NCBI GenBank assembly: GCA_035578155.1
Contig: JAPWDM010000008.1
Span: 5,635,847 to 5,699,846 of the forward strand
Reading direction: 5' to 3'
DNA length: 64,000 nucleotides
DNA from: Brachynemurus nebulosus
Taxonomy: Eukaryota > Arthropoda > Insecta > Neuroptera > Myrmeleontidae
This document shows positions 20,593 through 31,794 of this stretch, one piece after another (positions within the stretch are counted from its first letter, which is position 1; each line of letters begins with the position of its first letter). The position numbers and the translations under genes were made by a program. The notes under the pieces are model-generated. The model did no database searches and was not told the origin of the DNA. It worked only from the letters and a program-made list of their open reading frames with translations.

Positions 20593-21073
20593 CTAAAATT
20601 AGTTATTTTCATTGAAATATCTGCATAATTTTATTGTTATATATTATGTTAGTGTGAATGTGCGAAATGCAGTATATCTTAAGATAGACTGGTGTATATT
20701 AACAGCCACCAAACTAATTGGTGTATGTCCGTTATTTATTCCCCTCATAACAATTTCGGTCACACACCAGTGAATGTTAACATACACCACGACCACTTGG
20801 CTTACGTTCATTATGAGTGATATTATGGCTATTAATGATATATGAAAAAATCTGTTATTGTTATACAAAAAATTGTTACAATAAATAAAATTATTAATAG
20901 TTATTTATGAGTCTACTCTGTAGATACTCGACGGACTGAATACGCGTTAAGAAATAAAATTATTTTCATATAATTAATTGTGGATAGCTTTACTTTCCGA
21001 AAATCCATAATATATATGGCGAAGAATGTTTAACTTTGTCAAATTTTCACTTAAATATAGAAAAATACTTTTT

Positions 21074-21115
21074 CATAAACTAGTTTCGGTTTCCTAAACC
21101 ATCTTCAGGTGAACT
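21074..21115 (-). ncRNA. Hammerhead-ribozyme-like motif
   Basis: On the minus strand the order is CTGAAGA (21108-21102), a perfect 5-bp hairpin GGTTT-AGG-AAACC (21100-21088), then GAAAC (21087-21083) and TAGTTTATG. This matches the hammerhead core CUGANGA, stem II, GAAA, with a very short stem III. Hammerhead motifs with minimal stem III are known from Penelope-like retroelements. Stem I is weak (TTCA against TGAA with mismatches), so activity is doubtful. No reverse transcriptase is adjacent. Confidence 0.4.
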
Positions 21116-21899
21116 CTGAATTGAAGGCTAACTTCAAAAATGCATCACTGCTTGCATGAGGCAGAGTCAAAAGTTCAAAAACGCATCAGACGCATCACAA
21201 CGAAAAATCAAAAATTCAATTTTGCATTTGATGCGTCAAAACAATGCATCAAGAAATTTGGTGATGCGTGTCATGCGCATAATGTAATATCACAGCTACT
21301 TACATTTAAAATATAGGTGGCTGTCGTAGCTATGGTAATGTGAATAAAAGATGATGCCAATGGCCCTATGACCATAACGGTTATAGGAATAATTCCGAAA
21401 AACTAAATGTTAAAAGAGATGAATTTATTTACCTCTCATTAAAATTGTTTAAACTATCTGAATACATCTTGCATTCAAAATATGTAATATTTTTTATTCA
21501 AATAATTTCAATTTTTTCAATTTTCAATTTCAAGTAAATTCAAGTTGAAATTCAAAGATAATATATACAAGGACTGTATTGCTATATTATCTATAGTCTA
21601 ATCATGCTATATTATCTAGTCAAATCAGAGGTTAAATGATGCCAATATCCCGTTCAAAAACATCTAATGTGCATCAAATTTCAAGAGAGCATCAGCATCG
21701 CATCATGTAGTATTAGACGCATCAGAAAGGTCATGATGCTGCATCGATGCAGTAAAGTTTACATTTTTGAAATTACCCGAACTTATTCTATTAGGAACAG
21801 TTATATATTTAAATAAAATAAATGCCTCTACTGCATATCTCTAAACGGATTGGGGTAAATGAAAAGAGCTATAACGGGTATAAATCGTAGTCTTTTGAA

Positions 21900-22830
21900 T
21901 GCGATTTTCAGAATTGCAATATCTACCAAAGCAATAAATTTCGTTCTACCTAAAATTTCGAGTGTCGTGTATCCCCCAATTTTTTGATATACAAATGAAA
22001 AGAAAAGAACTACAAAGGGTACAAGTGAAACTTTATCAAATTCCGCTTACAAATTTTGAATGCCTCTAAAAAAAAAACCAAGTTCATTCTACCTAGAATT
22101 TCGAGTATCCTGTATCCCTCAACTCTTTGAGGTAAAATTAAAAAGAAAGGATTCATAAGCTGGTACCAACGAATCTTCATCAAATACCATTTATAAATTT
22201 TGAATGTTTTTAAAAAACAACCAAATTCATTCTACCTAGAATTTCGAATACCGTGTTTTTCCGAATCCTTTGAGGCACCAACGAAAATAAAAGAGGTACA
22301 AACGGATCTCTATCGAATGCTGTTTTAACTCTTTAAATGATTAAGACGAGTTAACTCGTCCTGCAATATGGCGGCTCAAAATGCTGTCATATGTATATAT
22401 TCACTGGTACAGGTGCCGCCATCCGTGACAATACGGTATAATTCTAAATCATGTTTAATTTTATCAACATAGTTTAGTACAATTTATTTTTTTTGTAAAT
22501 TCCTAGGGTTCACTTTTTTAATGTTGGGATTCTTTGGATTGTAATTTAATGTTGGGTTCTTTTTTGTAGCCTTATCTATTGTACTTACCACTTGGCAGTA
22601 AAAAGTCCGGCATTTTGAGACAAAAAAATTATACCATATGGTTTGTTTAAAAGAGTTAAAAATTGAAATATTTCAAAAAACAATCAAGTTGGTTCTACCT
22701 AGAATTTCGGGTGCCATGATTCTGCCGAATATTTTACGGGAAAAACGAAAATAATAGAGATACAAGTAAATTTCTATCAAAGGATACTAATAAAATTAAC
22801 ACTTCCAGGGTTCACCGTTCGAGGCACAAA
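21900..22830. repeat. 143-bp tandem repeat array in the A1 intron
   Basis: The motif TTCTACCTAGAATTTCG begins at 21944, 22087, 22230 and 22693. The first two steps are exactly 143 bp. The third becomes about 132 bp once the 331-bp MITE insertion is subtracted. The units are diverged, so this is an old minisatellite-like array. Confidence 0.7.
22329..22655. mobile_element. piggyBac-like MITE, family 3, copy 1
   Basis: TTAA at 22325-22328 and 22656-22659, with CTCTTTAAATGA against CTCTTTTAAACA at the ends. Related copies are at 44903-45240 and 53546-54669. It interrupts the 143-bp tandem array. Confidence 0.7.
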
Positions 22831-23270
22831 CAAAATAAAGTGCGATACAAACGGGTACAAACGAAGTACCAATGAGTTGTATTATTTATTTTTGAATTTT
22901 CAATATTTAACGGTTTTCAATATTAGGATGAAATTCGGCAAACTAATTCTTTCAACAATGAATTATTTTTAAACAAACACAATCTACTCATTACAACATA
23001 ATTTCTTTTTAAACAAACAATGACGTGTTTAACATTCACGTAATTTTTAAATCGTATAGGTATCTAAGATTCGCAGAATCGTCTTGGTATATGTTAACAT
23101 CCACCGGTGTAAGTACGACTTGAAAAGATTTACTAAAAAATTTCGGACATACACTATGTAGGTATCTAAATTAGTGACTGTCGTCATACACCGGTGTATT
23201 TTAATATTCACCAATTTCGGACATTCTCAGTAACATATATAATGCAAATTTAATATTGGTACATATTTAC

Positions 23271-23639
23271 CATTTTTATATTTTGCCCTTGTAAGTTTGT
23301 AATGTGTTTTTTATCAGCCAAACTATTATTTTCTTGCGACAATTTAGTCGGTTCAAAAATTTTGGTTTCTGTTGATAAACTGTTCTCGTTCATTTCATCT
23401 TTCTCCACATTAATTTCAAATGTATGATTAACTTCATGTATCGGTTCATTCACTTCATCTTTTTCCACCTTAATTTCAAATGTAGGACCGATTTTATGAA
23501 CCGGTTCATTGCCTTCATCTTTCTCCACTTTAATTTCAAATGTATGATTGTTAATTTCATGCATCGGTTCATTCACTTCATATTTTTCCACTTTAATTTC
23601 AAATGTATAAAAACTTTCGTTAGTGGTTGATTTCGCCAT
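23271..23639 (-). CDS. Group A ZnF gene A1, coding exon 1
   Basis: Encodes 123 residues starting MAKSTTNESF. Four 20-residue repeats follow (cores EIKVEKYE, EIKVEKDE, EIKVEKDE, EINVEKDE), then a tail ending GQNIKM. Three of the four cores fit psi-K-x-E, the SUMO-acceptor consensus; the last is changed to INVE. The donor GTAAAT at 23270 is phase 0 and joins in frame to exon 2 at 20592. ATG context is consistent with A0 and A2. No known domain is recognised; the exon is probably a regulatory N-terminus. Confidence 0.8.
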
Positions 23640-23691
23640 TTCTGGTTTTCTATTTTATCACAAACAAAATCTGTAAAACTAAGTATACATT

Positions 23692-24528
23692 CCTCAAAAA
23701 TACTAATTAAACTAGGTCAACGTCTTTCTAAAAAAAAATCACTTGAACAACCCCTTAAAATAAAATATAATAAAAAGAGAAAGCACGTTTCTTGAAAACA
23801 GTACCTGAACTAATAGTGCGTACTTCATCTCCTTTTTTAAGTTACTAATGTATATTTCTTATGAAAACGTGTACCAATAAATTTTATGACCTAGTCCACC
23901 GGGGTGCGATATTAGGTACAAAATATTCAATAATATTTAAAATTTAGTTTGTTTTAATGTTAGTTTGTTATTAATCATTTTTAAATGTTAGTATTAATAT
24001 TATTTTTTTATCTTTTGTATATAATTTTTAATTTCTGTACATATTTTAATATAGTATTATTAGTACATTATTAATAATTTTTCTGTTTATATCAATATTT
24101 ATAAAAATTTGCAAGCTGTAGTGTATATATAAATTTTTTTTTGTAATTTTTTTTTTTTTTTAAACAATGCTTGCAAGGCAAAGAGAACGCCAATAACAGA
24201 AGTTGAAATAGTAATAATAGTTAATTTTTGTAACTTTTGTAAATTATATAATTTCACCACTTTTGTATATTTTTCTAAATTTTATAAATTATAAAATAAA
24301 TAAATTATAAACTATATAAACGTTCACTAATAAAATCAAAAATATATAAATGAAAATTAATTGCATATAATAGTATTCATATAATACACAGTAGCATACA
24401 TAATGCAATTCAAAAATAAGAATATTTTTCCGTAGTACGCACTCGAGTATACAAGGTTCAGTTTTCATTTCCAAAAACATGTATGAAACGAGTGATTCGT
24501 TGACCTAGTTTAACTAGTATTTTTGAGG
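23692..24528. mobile_element. TIR element upstream of A1
   Basis: Inverted ends of about 30 bp start CCTCAAAAATACTA and include AACTAGGTCAACG. A2 and A0 lack it at the equivalent position between exon 1 and the conserved upstream motif, so it inserted after duplication, within the presumed A1 promoter. The TSD could not be fixed. Non-coding. Confidence 0.6.
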
Positions 24529-24629
24529 ATACTATAGGTATGCTTATTGACAACAGCTGTATTCTGACTTTTGTAGTGTTGAATGGTATTGAAGACCATT
24601 AAAGCCACAGAATAATTACATTAAAGTAA

Positions 24630-25670
24630 AGGCGTTATACGCGCATTTAATAAGCGTCATCATGTTATTTGAATGTTTGTTTGGCTTATGGAGATTAGAC
24701 AAGGAGACGAAACTCAACGTATTCAAAAAAGTGTCCAAATCAAAGATGGCACTCGTGTTCGACGGATACTAGAGTCCCTATAATAAATGGAGTCGTGACA
24801 TGTCATCCATTTTGTATCCAAAAAAACAGAGCAGGAAACTTCAAAATTAATTATCACATACATATTTGGGTGAATATTTTTGAGTACATAATTATTGTTA
24901 ATAAGTTATGAATTATGTAATGAACAATTAAAAATTTTTAATTTAATTATTTTTTCTAAGTTACGAAAACTTTGAATACAAAATGCCGGAACCAATCAGC
25001 GTTCAACACTCATGTCATCACTCTATTTATTATAGGCACTCTATCCGATACATCCGATACGAAAGCGGTACAGTACTTATTAACAAATGGAACACTCTCA
25101 AATGGAAACGCGAGCTTCTATATTATCTTTGTTAGCTTTTGAAGAGAATCTTCTGGAATCTTTTTCAATGTTCAACTCAGTTATAAAGTGGGTTTTTCGA
25201 TCGTTTTTAAAATAAACTTAACAATTTTTATTTTGAGTCGCATCATTTACATTGTATAATATTATGTAATTCGCTGACGTCACTATGTAAAATCGGAGTC
25301 ACTACCATTGGATATCCGCCGTATAAAGTAATTTAAACTATAAGAGTTTATTTCATACATATGTAATTTCTATGTATTTCCTTATTATTAAATATCATCA
25401 ACCGACATTGGTGATTCTCAAATGGAAACACTCACTTCCCCAGTCCCGACGTGTTTCCATTTGAGAATAAGTACTGTAGTTACATTCTGTTTTATCCGTT
25501 TTATGTTACTATATTCGCTATATTCACATCAGTATTTTGAGATTAATGATTATTAACGCCACGAGTGGTAAAAAAAGAAAGCCTTTATATTTACCATTTT
25601 CCTGACCAATTTTGTCAATTCCTCTCATATAAGTTTCACCTCCTTGTCTAATCTCCATATTTACAAGTAC
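24630..25670. repeat. Repeat R1, copy 3 (upstream of A1)
   Basis: The cleanest R1 copy. Inverted ends TGGAGATTAGACAAGG lie near 24688 and 25654, each next to TA. About 55 extra bases on its left are also shared with copy 1. No gene recognised. Confidence 0.6.
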
Positions 25671-25714
25671 ATACCTATTACAAACATTCATAGGGAAAAA
25701 GTTGAAATTTTAAC

Positions 25715-27191
25715 TAGGGCTGTTGATATTTTTTAAAATATCGGATTTTCGATATATCGATATTTTTAAATATATCAATATCGGAGTTTGATATATCGAA
25801 AAAAGATATCGATATTTCGCTATATCGATATTTTTTTCGATTTTATTTTATCGGCTTTGTTTTAAAAATACAATCGTAAGTCGGCTCAAAAATAATTTAC
25901 ACAGTTTATAATTCAGTATATTTATTAAACAAATTAAATTATAAATGTATGAAAATGTAAAGTTCTTAGTAATGGGGTATTTGACAGTATCAAAGAAAAT
26001 TTTAATGAAAACTGATAATAAAAGACAGCAATTTATTATGTTAATTCATCCTAACTATCATTATTTAATTAAAAAAAAATTAAAATTTTCAGCTATAAAA
26101 TTACATCAGCAGAAATGGGCTGTGACGTCGCATTCTCTTATATTTCAACACTGTCGCCAGTAGGGTTGCTACGGGAATTCCGGTTAGCAAACCTTACTAT
26201 AAAAATTAATTCGAATTTAATTAATTTTTTAAAAAATCAACATTTTTTTGTCTAGTTATAAGAAAAATAAACAGTTTTTTTTCTTATTACACGACACCTG
26301 TTGCTATCTAGAGAATGTGACGTAATTGAAGCTAATGAACGTTTTCGCGCAAATTTTGAGACCAAATATTAAATTGTTTTTTTTTTTTTTAACGATTTTC
26401 CGAATTATTTTTAAAAATTAAAATTATAATTGCATAATGCATGCATAATACATAAACAGACTAAAGTAGTAGTGGTGTAAATTGCTACTTATTGCAACTT
26501 TAAGATTTCACTTTTTATGTCATCGAAGAATGACATATTAATATCGTTGTGTGATCATGGTGGGGGAAACATTATTATAAAGTTGTACATGCATATTGAA
26601 TAAACGCAAGAGGGCTACAGAGTTGTACAAGCATATTGAATAAACGCAAGAGGGCTGTATTCTCACTGTACTTAAAAAACGAGCCAAAAAATCATAAATT
26701 AACACTTTCACTGATTGTGAGGTGACATTACTTAGTGCGTGCCAAAAACACGCACTTGACGATTTTTTTTATATGTAGGCTTGATCTGTCTCATCTGTGT
26801 GCTAAAACTATTAACGCTGACAGTGACAAGTGATAACCGTAGATACTAGATATCTGATTATAGTATCTTTTTTATACAAAATTACATTTCGTCTTAGGAT
26901 AATCTGCAAATAAATAAATAAAAAAAGAGGAAAAAAATAATATAGTGTAAATAAAGTACAGTAGATAATACAGTGTAAATAAAGTACAGAAAGTACAGTA
27001 AATACAGTAGAATAATTGGCGGGAAAAAATAAAAAATAAAAACTTATTTAAGAAAAATATCGAGTGTCGATATCTACATTTCAATATCGAACTATCGATA
27101 TATCGTCCAAAAAAATATTAGTAATAAATATCGATATTTCTAAATAATAATATCGATATTTCGATATATCGATATTTTATCAACAGCCCTA
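25715..27191. mobile_element. Non-autonomous hAT element, 1477 bp
   Basis: Ends TAGGGCTGTTGATA and its complement, flanked by the 8-bp duplication ATTTTAAC (25707-25714 and 27192-27199). Both ends are packed with ATATCGATAT-type palindromes, likely subterminal binding repeats. Inside it lies part of another dispersed repeat (about 25970-26560, shared with 30005-30500). It landed in the left target duplicate of the MULE-like element at 27199. Confidence 0.8.
26581..26656. repeat. 40-bp direct tandem repeat (two units)
   Basis: The motif GTTGTACATGCATATTGAAT and its continuation recur after exactly 40 bases with one or two changes. Confidence 0.75.
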
Positions 27192-27198
27192 ATTTTAA

Positions 27199-27893
27199 CC
27201 GGAAAGAAGTTGGCGCCGAAAGTTGGAAAATCTTTCTGTTTTTTATATGGCTAAATTGCTCCCAAATTGCTCCTTTGGAATCAGTAATTGCTCCACCTGG
27301 AACTTAATTAGTTATTTACAAACAAAAAAACTTTTTTGTTTGACTATTTCTATTATCAAAATCTTGTCAAATAATGCATTTTTATACAATTACTTTATAT
27401 CAAAAAATTGCTCCCAATTTGCTCCATCTAATTTAAAAGTTAGTTATTAATTTCTCTGAATAATAATTAAAATATATTAAAATAAAAAATATTATGAATT
27501 AGGTTATGTATTATTAAAACGTATAGACAATTCATTATACCTTTAAGTCATTTGCATATATTTAAGGATAATTGAATTTTGACAAGTTAAATAACATTAT
27601 AAAAAAACAAAATATTTTAATAATTATTCAAAAAAAATTAAGACAGCTTTTAAATTAAATTGAGCAAACTGGGAGCAATTTATTGACGTAAAGAAATTAT
27701 ATAAAAAAGTATTATTTTGGGAGATTTTGATAACTTAAATAACGGAAAAAAAATTTTTTTCTTAATAAATAACTAATTAAATAATTAAGTTTCAGGTGGA
27801 GCAAATACTGATTTCAAAGGAGCAATTTGGGAGCAATTTAACCATATAAAAAACAAAAAGATTTTTCAACTTTCGGCGCTAACTTCTTTCCGG
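27199..27893. mobile_element. Long-TIR MULE-like element upstream of B1
   Basis: Inverted arms longer than 110 bp start CCGGAAAGAAGTTGGCGCCG. The flanking 11-bp direct repeat TGAAATTTTAA is at 25703-25713 (now separated by the nested hAT) and 27894-27904. Long TIRs and a 9-11 bp TSD suggest a Mutator-like element. It ends 144 bp before the B1 start codon. A partial copy is at 31187-31660. Confidence 0.6.
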
Positions 27894-28037
27894 TGAAATT
27901 TTAATATTTTGAATTTTGTGTTGGCTAAATGTATGAGAGTAAAATAAAACGTGATTGTTGATTGTACACGTTGTACACTGTCATTTGAAACTTTGCTAAA
28001 ATTGTGAGAATTACTGAATTAAACAAAGAAAACAAAA

Positions 28038-29135
28038 ATGGAAAATAAAGGAATTACAGCAGTCACTGAAACATTTACTGTTAAAGTAAAGGAGGAAGAA
28101 AATTTCCAGAATGTTGACAGTTCATCATCAAACATAACAGAATTATCTCATTCTTTACATTATGGAAATGAAATCAAAATGGAAGAAAACAATTCTGATG
28201 ATTTATTAAATTTGGAAAGTCTACATACGGAAATAAAATTAGAAGATGTCACAGAGGATGTGTTAACCGAGAATAGTGATTTATCTGGCGAAAGTGACGA
28301 AAATTCAGGAACATCTAACACACATAACGCCACTGAACAAACACATGACAGAACACAACATACAGGAGAAAAACCATTCAAATGCAATACATGTTTGAAA
28401 ACATTTTCTTGGTCAAGTAATTTACAAAGACATGAAAGAATACATACCGAAGAAAAACCATTCAGATGCAATACATGTTTGAAAACATTTTCTCGGTCAA
28501 GTCATTTACAAAGACATGAAAGGATACATACCGGAGAAAAACCATTCAAATGTGATACATGTTTAAGAACATTTTCTCACTCAGACGATTTAAAAAAACA
28601 TCAAAGGATACATACAGGAGAAAAACCATTCAAATGTAACACATGCTTTAAAACATTTTCTGTATCAAATTATTTGAAATTGCATAAAAGAGTACATACC
28701 GGAGAAAAACCATTCAAGTGTAATACATGCTTGAAAACATTTTCTAATCCGTCCACTTTACGGAAACATAAAAGAATACACACCGGTGAAAAACCATTCA
28801 AATGCAATATATGTTTTAAAACATTTTCTCAGTCAGGCGATTTAAAGAAACATGAAAGAATACACACAGGAGAAAAACCATTCAAATGTAACACATGTTT
28901 TAAAACATTTTCTCGAGGAAGTGCTTTAAAAGAACATCAAAGGATACATACGGGAGAAAAACCATACAAATGTGACATATGTGTTAAAACATTTTCTCAG
29001 TCAAGTATTTTAAAGCAACATGAAAGAACACATACAGGAGAAAAACCATTTAAATGTGATGTATGTGTTAAAACATTTTCTCAGTCAGGCCATTTGAAGA
29101 AACATAAAAGAATACACACAGGAGAAACCATTTGA
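28038..29135 (+). CDS. Group B ZnF gene B1 (9 C2H2 fingers)
   Basis: An intact, single-exon frame of 365 residues. The N-terminus (about 1-105) is acidic and carries psi-K-x-E motifs VKEE, IKME and IKLE, the last in the conserved LHTEIKLED block. Nine CX2CX12HX3H fingers with HTGEKPF linkers follow from about residue 112 to the end. The start ATGGAAAATAA after an A-rich leader is shared with B2, B4 and B5. The frame stops early in a linker (GETI). A relic tenth finger lies just downstream, and the original 3' tail lies beyond an inserted MITE. B1 lacks the promoter module found before B2, B4 and B5. Predicted nuclear DNA-binding regulator, target unknown. Confidence 0.85.
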   Translation: MENKGITAVTETFTVKVKEEENFQNVDSSSSNITELSHSLHYGNEIKMEENNSDDLLNLESLHTEIKLEDVTEDVLTENSDLSGESDENSGTSNTHNATEQTHDRTQHTGEKPFKCNTCLKTFSWSSNLQRHERIHTEEKPFRCNTCLKTFSRSSHLQRHERIHTGEKPFKCDTCLRTFSHSDDLKKHQRIHTGEKPFKCNTCFKTFSVSNYLKLHKRVHTGEKPFKCNTCLKTFSNPSTLRKHKRIHTGEKPFKCNICFKTFSQSGDLKKHERIHTGEKPFKCNTCFKTFSRGSALKEHQRIHTGEKPYKCDICVKTFSQSSILKQHERTHTGEKPFKCDVCVKTFSQSGHLKKHKRIHTGETI

Positions 29136-29190
29136 ATTACATATGTTTTAAAACATTTACTGTGTCAGGTAATTTAAAAAAAACTTATAC
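29136..29190 (+). pseudogene. Relic tenth finger after the B1 stop
   Basis: Out of frame with B1, this reads ICFKTFTVSGNLKK, a recognisable finger, so a small deletion in the preceding linker shifted the frame and shortened the protein. Confidence 0.6.
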
Positions 29191-29193
29191 ATA

Positions 29194-29675
29194 GGATAAA
29201 AGCCCCCTTTGTGGAACGGTATCTAATTATGAACATTTACATATTAATGAAGTTATTTCTGAAAGAAACGTCTGATAACAAAAATTATTATTAATAGAAT
29301 GATTGTTTTTAGTTGTTAAAATTTCAATAAAAGGATTTTAAAATATAAATTTTGTATTTTATATCAAAAAAATTAGTGCATACATTTTTCCTTTTACATA
29401 TTAATGTTCAACTTTTTATTAAAACAGTTTCAACTGTTTTAATTTACATCACCTTCTTGTATTATAAAATATATTTTCAATTATTATTAATTTTAAATTG
29501 TCTAAGGATTCTATGACAATAAATAAAAAATAGTGTTGCCATTTATATTTTACAACATTTTTCAATTTAAATTCACCTCGCATTTAAAGTTTCCTTACTT
29601 AATTAAAGAAATAAATATGTAAATGTCAAAACTGTTCCAGTATTAGATACCGTTCCACAAAGGGGGCTTTTACCC
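29194..29675. mobile_element. TA-flanked MITE in the B1 3' region
   Basis: TIRs of about 34 bp start GGATAAAAGCCCCCTTTGTG and differ at about one base. TA flanks at 29192-29193 and 29676-29677. The same family, longer, is at 58763-59897. It separates B1 from its old 3' finger relic at 29678-29770. Confidence 0.75.
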
Positions 29676-29677
29676 TA

Positions 29678-29770
29678 CATGAGAAAAATAAATTTAATAC
29701 ATGTTTTAAAACATTTTCGCGTTCAGTCAGAAATATATCAAGAAACTTCACATTTTAGATAAATAAATTG
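29678..29770 (+). pseudogene. 3' remnant of B1
   Basis: Contains a decayed copy of the terminal finger and tail seen at the end of B3 (CFKTFSHSVSL...), continuing the sequence interrupted by the MITE at 29194-29675. Confidence 0.55.
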
Positions 29771-29859
29771 TTAACACTGTACGATCCGTGTATCTGCCAA
29801 ATAAACTTCCTCAGCGGCTACCAGTATTTTTAAACAATTAAAAAAAGGAATATACGGTA

Positions 29860-31070
29860 GGTTCGCTAGTTTTCGTCCAGTTAGTGGAGTTGATAGCTTT
29901 GCGACATAAAAAGAATATATTCAGCTGATCTAATGCTAATGAATTCTATTGCTATTTATTGCTTACATAGTCTATTTAAGTTGACATAATAATAACTAGG
30001 TAATGGGGATTTGACAATATCAAAGAAAAGCAATTAAAACAAATTATAATGAAAATTTATAATAAAAGACAGCAATTTATTATACTAATTCATCTTAACC
30101 ATCATTATTTGATTTTAAAAAAATTAAATAAAAAAGTAATTTTTTAGCTAAAATCCACGTCTGCAGAAACGGACCGTGACGTTGCTTTCTCTTATATTTC
30201 AACACTATCACCACTAGTGTCGCTGCTTAAATTCCGGTTAGCAAACATAACTATGGAAATTAATTAAAATTTAATTAATTTTTTTAAAAATCAACAATTT
30301 CTTTTCCTAGTTACAGGAAAAATAAACATTTTTTTTTCTTAGTTACAGTACACCTGTTGCTATCTAGAGAATGTGACGTAACTGACAGCTAGTAAACGTT
30401 TTCGTGCAAATTTTGAGAACAAATACAAAAATAATTTTTTCTAACAATTTTCGGCATTATTTTTAAAAATTAAAAACGTATACATGTATAATACATAAAT
30501 ATGTGTGTTTTAAAATAGTTTCTCAAAATTAGTCAAATCCCCCCCTTTTTTTTTATATAAAAAAATAATAATGATAAATATACAGATTTCGCTAGTTTTC
30601 GTCCAAAAAAGTTAGTTGTCGTCCACATGTAGGCTAGTTTTCGATCACCATTTAGGTTAAGAATTGTTAAAAAAATTAATTTTAATAAAAAGCAAATGCT
30701 TATATGTATTCAGAACCTCTTATCTTTCTTCTTAAACCTTTTTATTTGATTTTATAATTTTTTTAATTTTAAGGAAGTTATTTAAAAATTTGAAAATATA
30801 ATTCACATACAGAAAAATATATGGACGAAAACTGAAAAGTACAATTTAATGCAGTTTTCAGTTTTCGTCCATATAATTTAAACTTTTATAATTCATTCAA
30901 CGCAAATAATTGAGTGGACGAAAATTAAATCTCTAATCAAGCAGCCTATAGTAATTGTCTAAAACAAAGCTTTTTACTATTTCACAATATTTAGCTAGAT
31001 TGAGAAATAAAATAAATTTCATTTGATTGTTTCAGTTTTCGTCCAAGTAGTCGAAAACTGAAGTTTTTGA
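29860..31070. repeat. Region with repeated AGTTTTCGTCC motifs
   Basis: AGTTTTCGTCC or its complement occurs near 29868, 30594, 30825, 30858, 30914 and 31037, with variants at 30615 and 30635. A TIR-bounded repeat (GGGGATTTGAC, 30005-30542) lies inside. No gene was recognised. Confidence 0.5.
30005..30542. mobile_element. TIR element, GGGGATTTGAC ends
   Basis: Ends GGGGATTTGACA and its near complement. Related copies are at 48258-49301, partly at 25972-26560, and a right end at about 62565-62610. Non-coding; class not determined. Confidence 0.5.
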
Positions 31071-31186
31071 GGAAAATTTTCACTTCTAATTACGTCCAAT
31101 GTATCTTAAATATTAATATAAAAACAAAAAATAAAACTTAATGACGCCATAACAGTTTTAAAACTAACCATGAAATGTCGTCATAA

Positions 31187-31660
31187 CACCGGAAATAAGT
31201 TAGCGCCGAAAGTTGAAAAATCTTTTTGTTTTCTATATGGTTAAATTGCTCCCAAATTGCTCCTTTGAAATCAGTAATTGCTCCACCTGAAACTTAATTA
31301 TTTAATTAGTTATTTATAAAGAAAAAAATTTTTTTCCGTTATTTATGTTATCAAAATCTCCCAAAATAATATTTTTTTTATATAATTTCTTTACGTCAAT
31401 CAATTGCTCCCAATTTGTTCTATTTAATTTAAAAGCCAAGCGTTAATTTTTTTGAATAATTTTTAAAATATTTTGTTTTTTTATAATGTCATTTAACTTG
31501 TCAAAATTCAATTATCCTTAAATACATGCAAACGACTTAAAGAGTATGTTGGATTATGTTGGATTGCCTATATGTTTTAATAATACATAACCTAATTCAA
31601 AATATTTTTTATTTTAATATATTTTAATTATTATTCAAATTAGACTAAACTAATTATTAA
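31187..31660. mobile_element. Partial copy of the MULE-like element
   Basis: Starts with CCGGAAATAAGTTAGCGCCG and follows one arm of the 27199-27893 element, but the other arm is absent. It runs into a simple AT-rich stretch at 31665-31795. Confidence 0.6.
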
Positions 31661-31794
31661 CTTAAATTAAAACTAATATTAATAATATATATACTATATA
31701 ATTACTAATAAAGTAATTATATAGTATAAAGTAATAAATAGTAATTATAATATATAGTAATAAGTAATTAATAGTAATAAAGTAATTATAACAC

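Larger units (their letters stand above)
20593..23270 (-). other. Intron of ZnF gene A1 (about 2.7 kb)
   Basis: The intron is bounded by GTAAAT at the donor and TTTTAG at the acceptor. Group A introns elsewhere are much shorter (A3 109 bp, A2 598 bp including an element), so most of this length is inserted repeat. It holds a hammerhead-like motif (21074-21115), a GATGCG-rich stretch (21130-21760), a 143-bp tandem array (about 21900-22830) and a piggyBac-like MITE. Confidence 0.7.

Noticed and set aside
21120..21780. CRISPR-like or regulatory array from repeated GATGCGTC and GCATCA motifs
   Set aside because: Spacing is irregular and the host is eukaryotic; more likely subterminal repeats of an old transposon.
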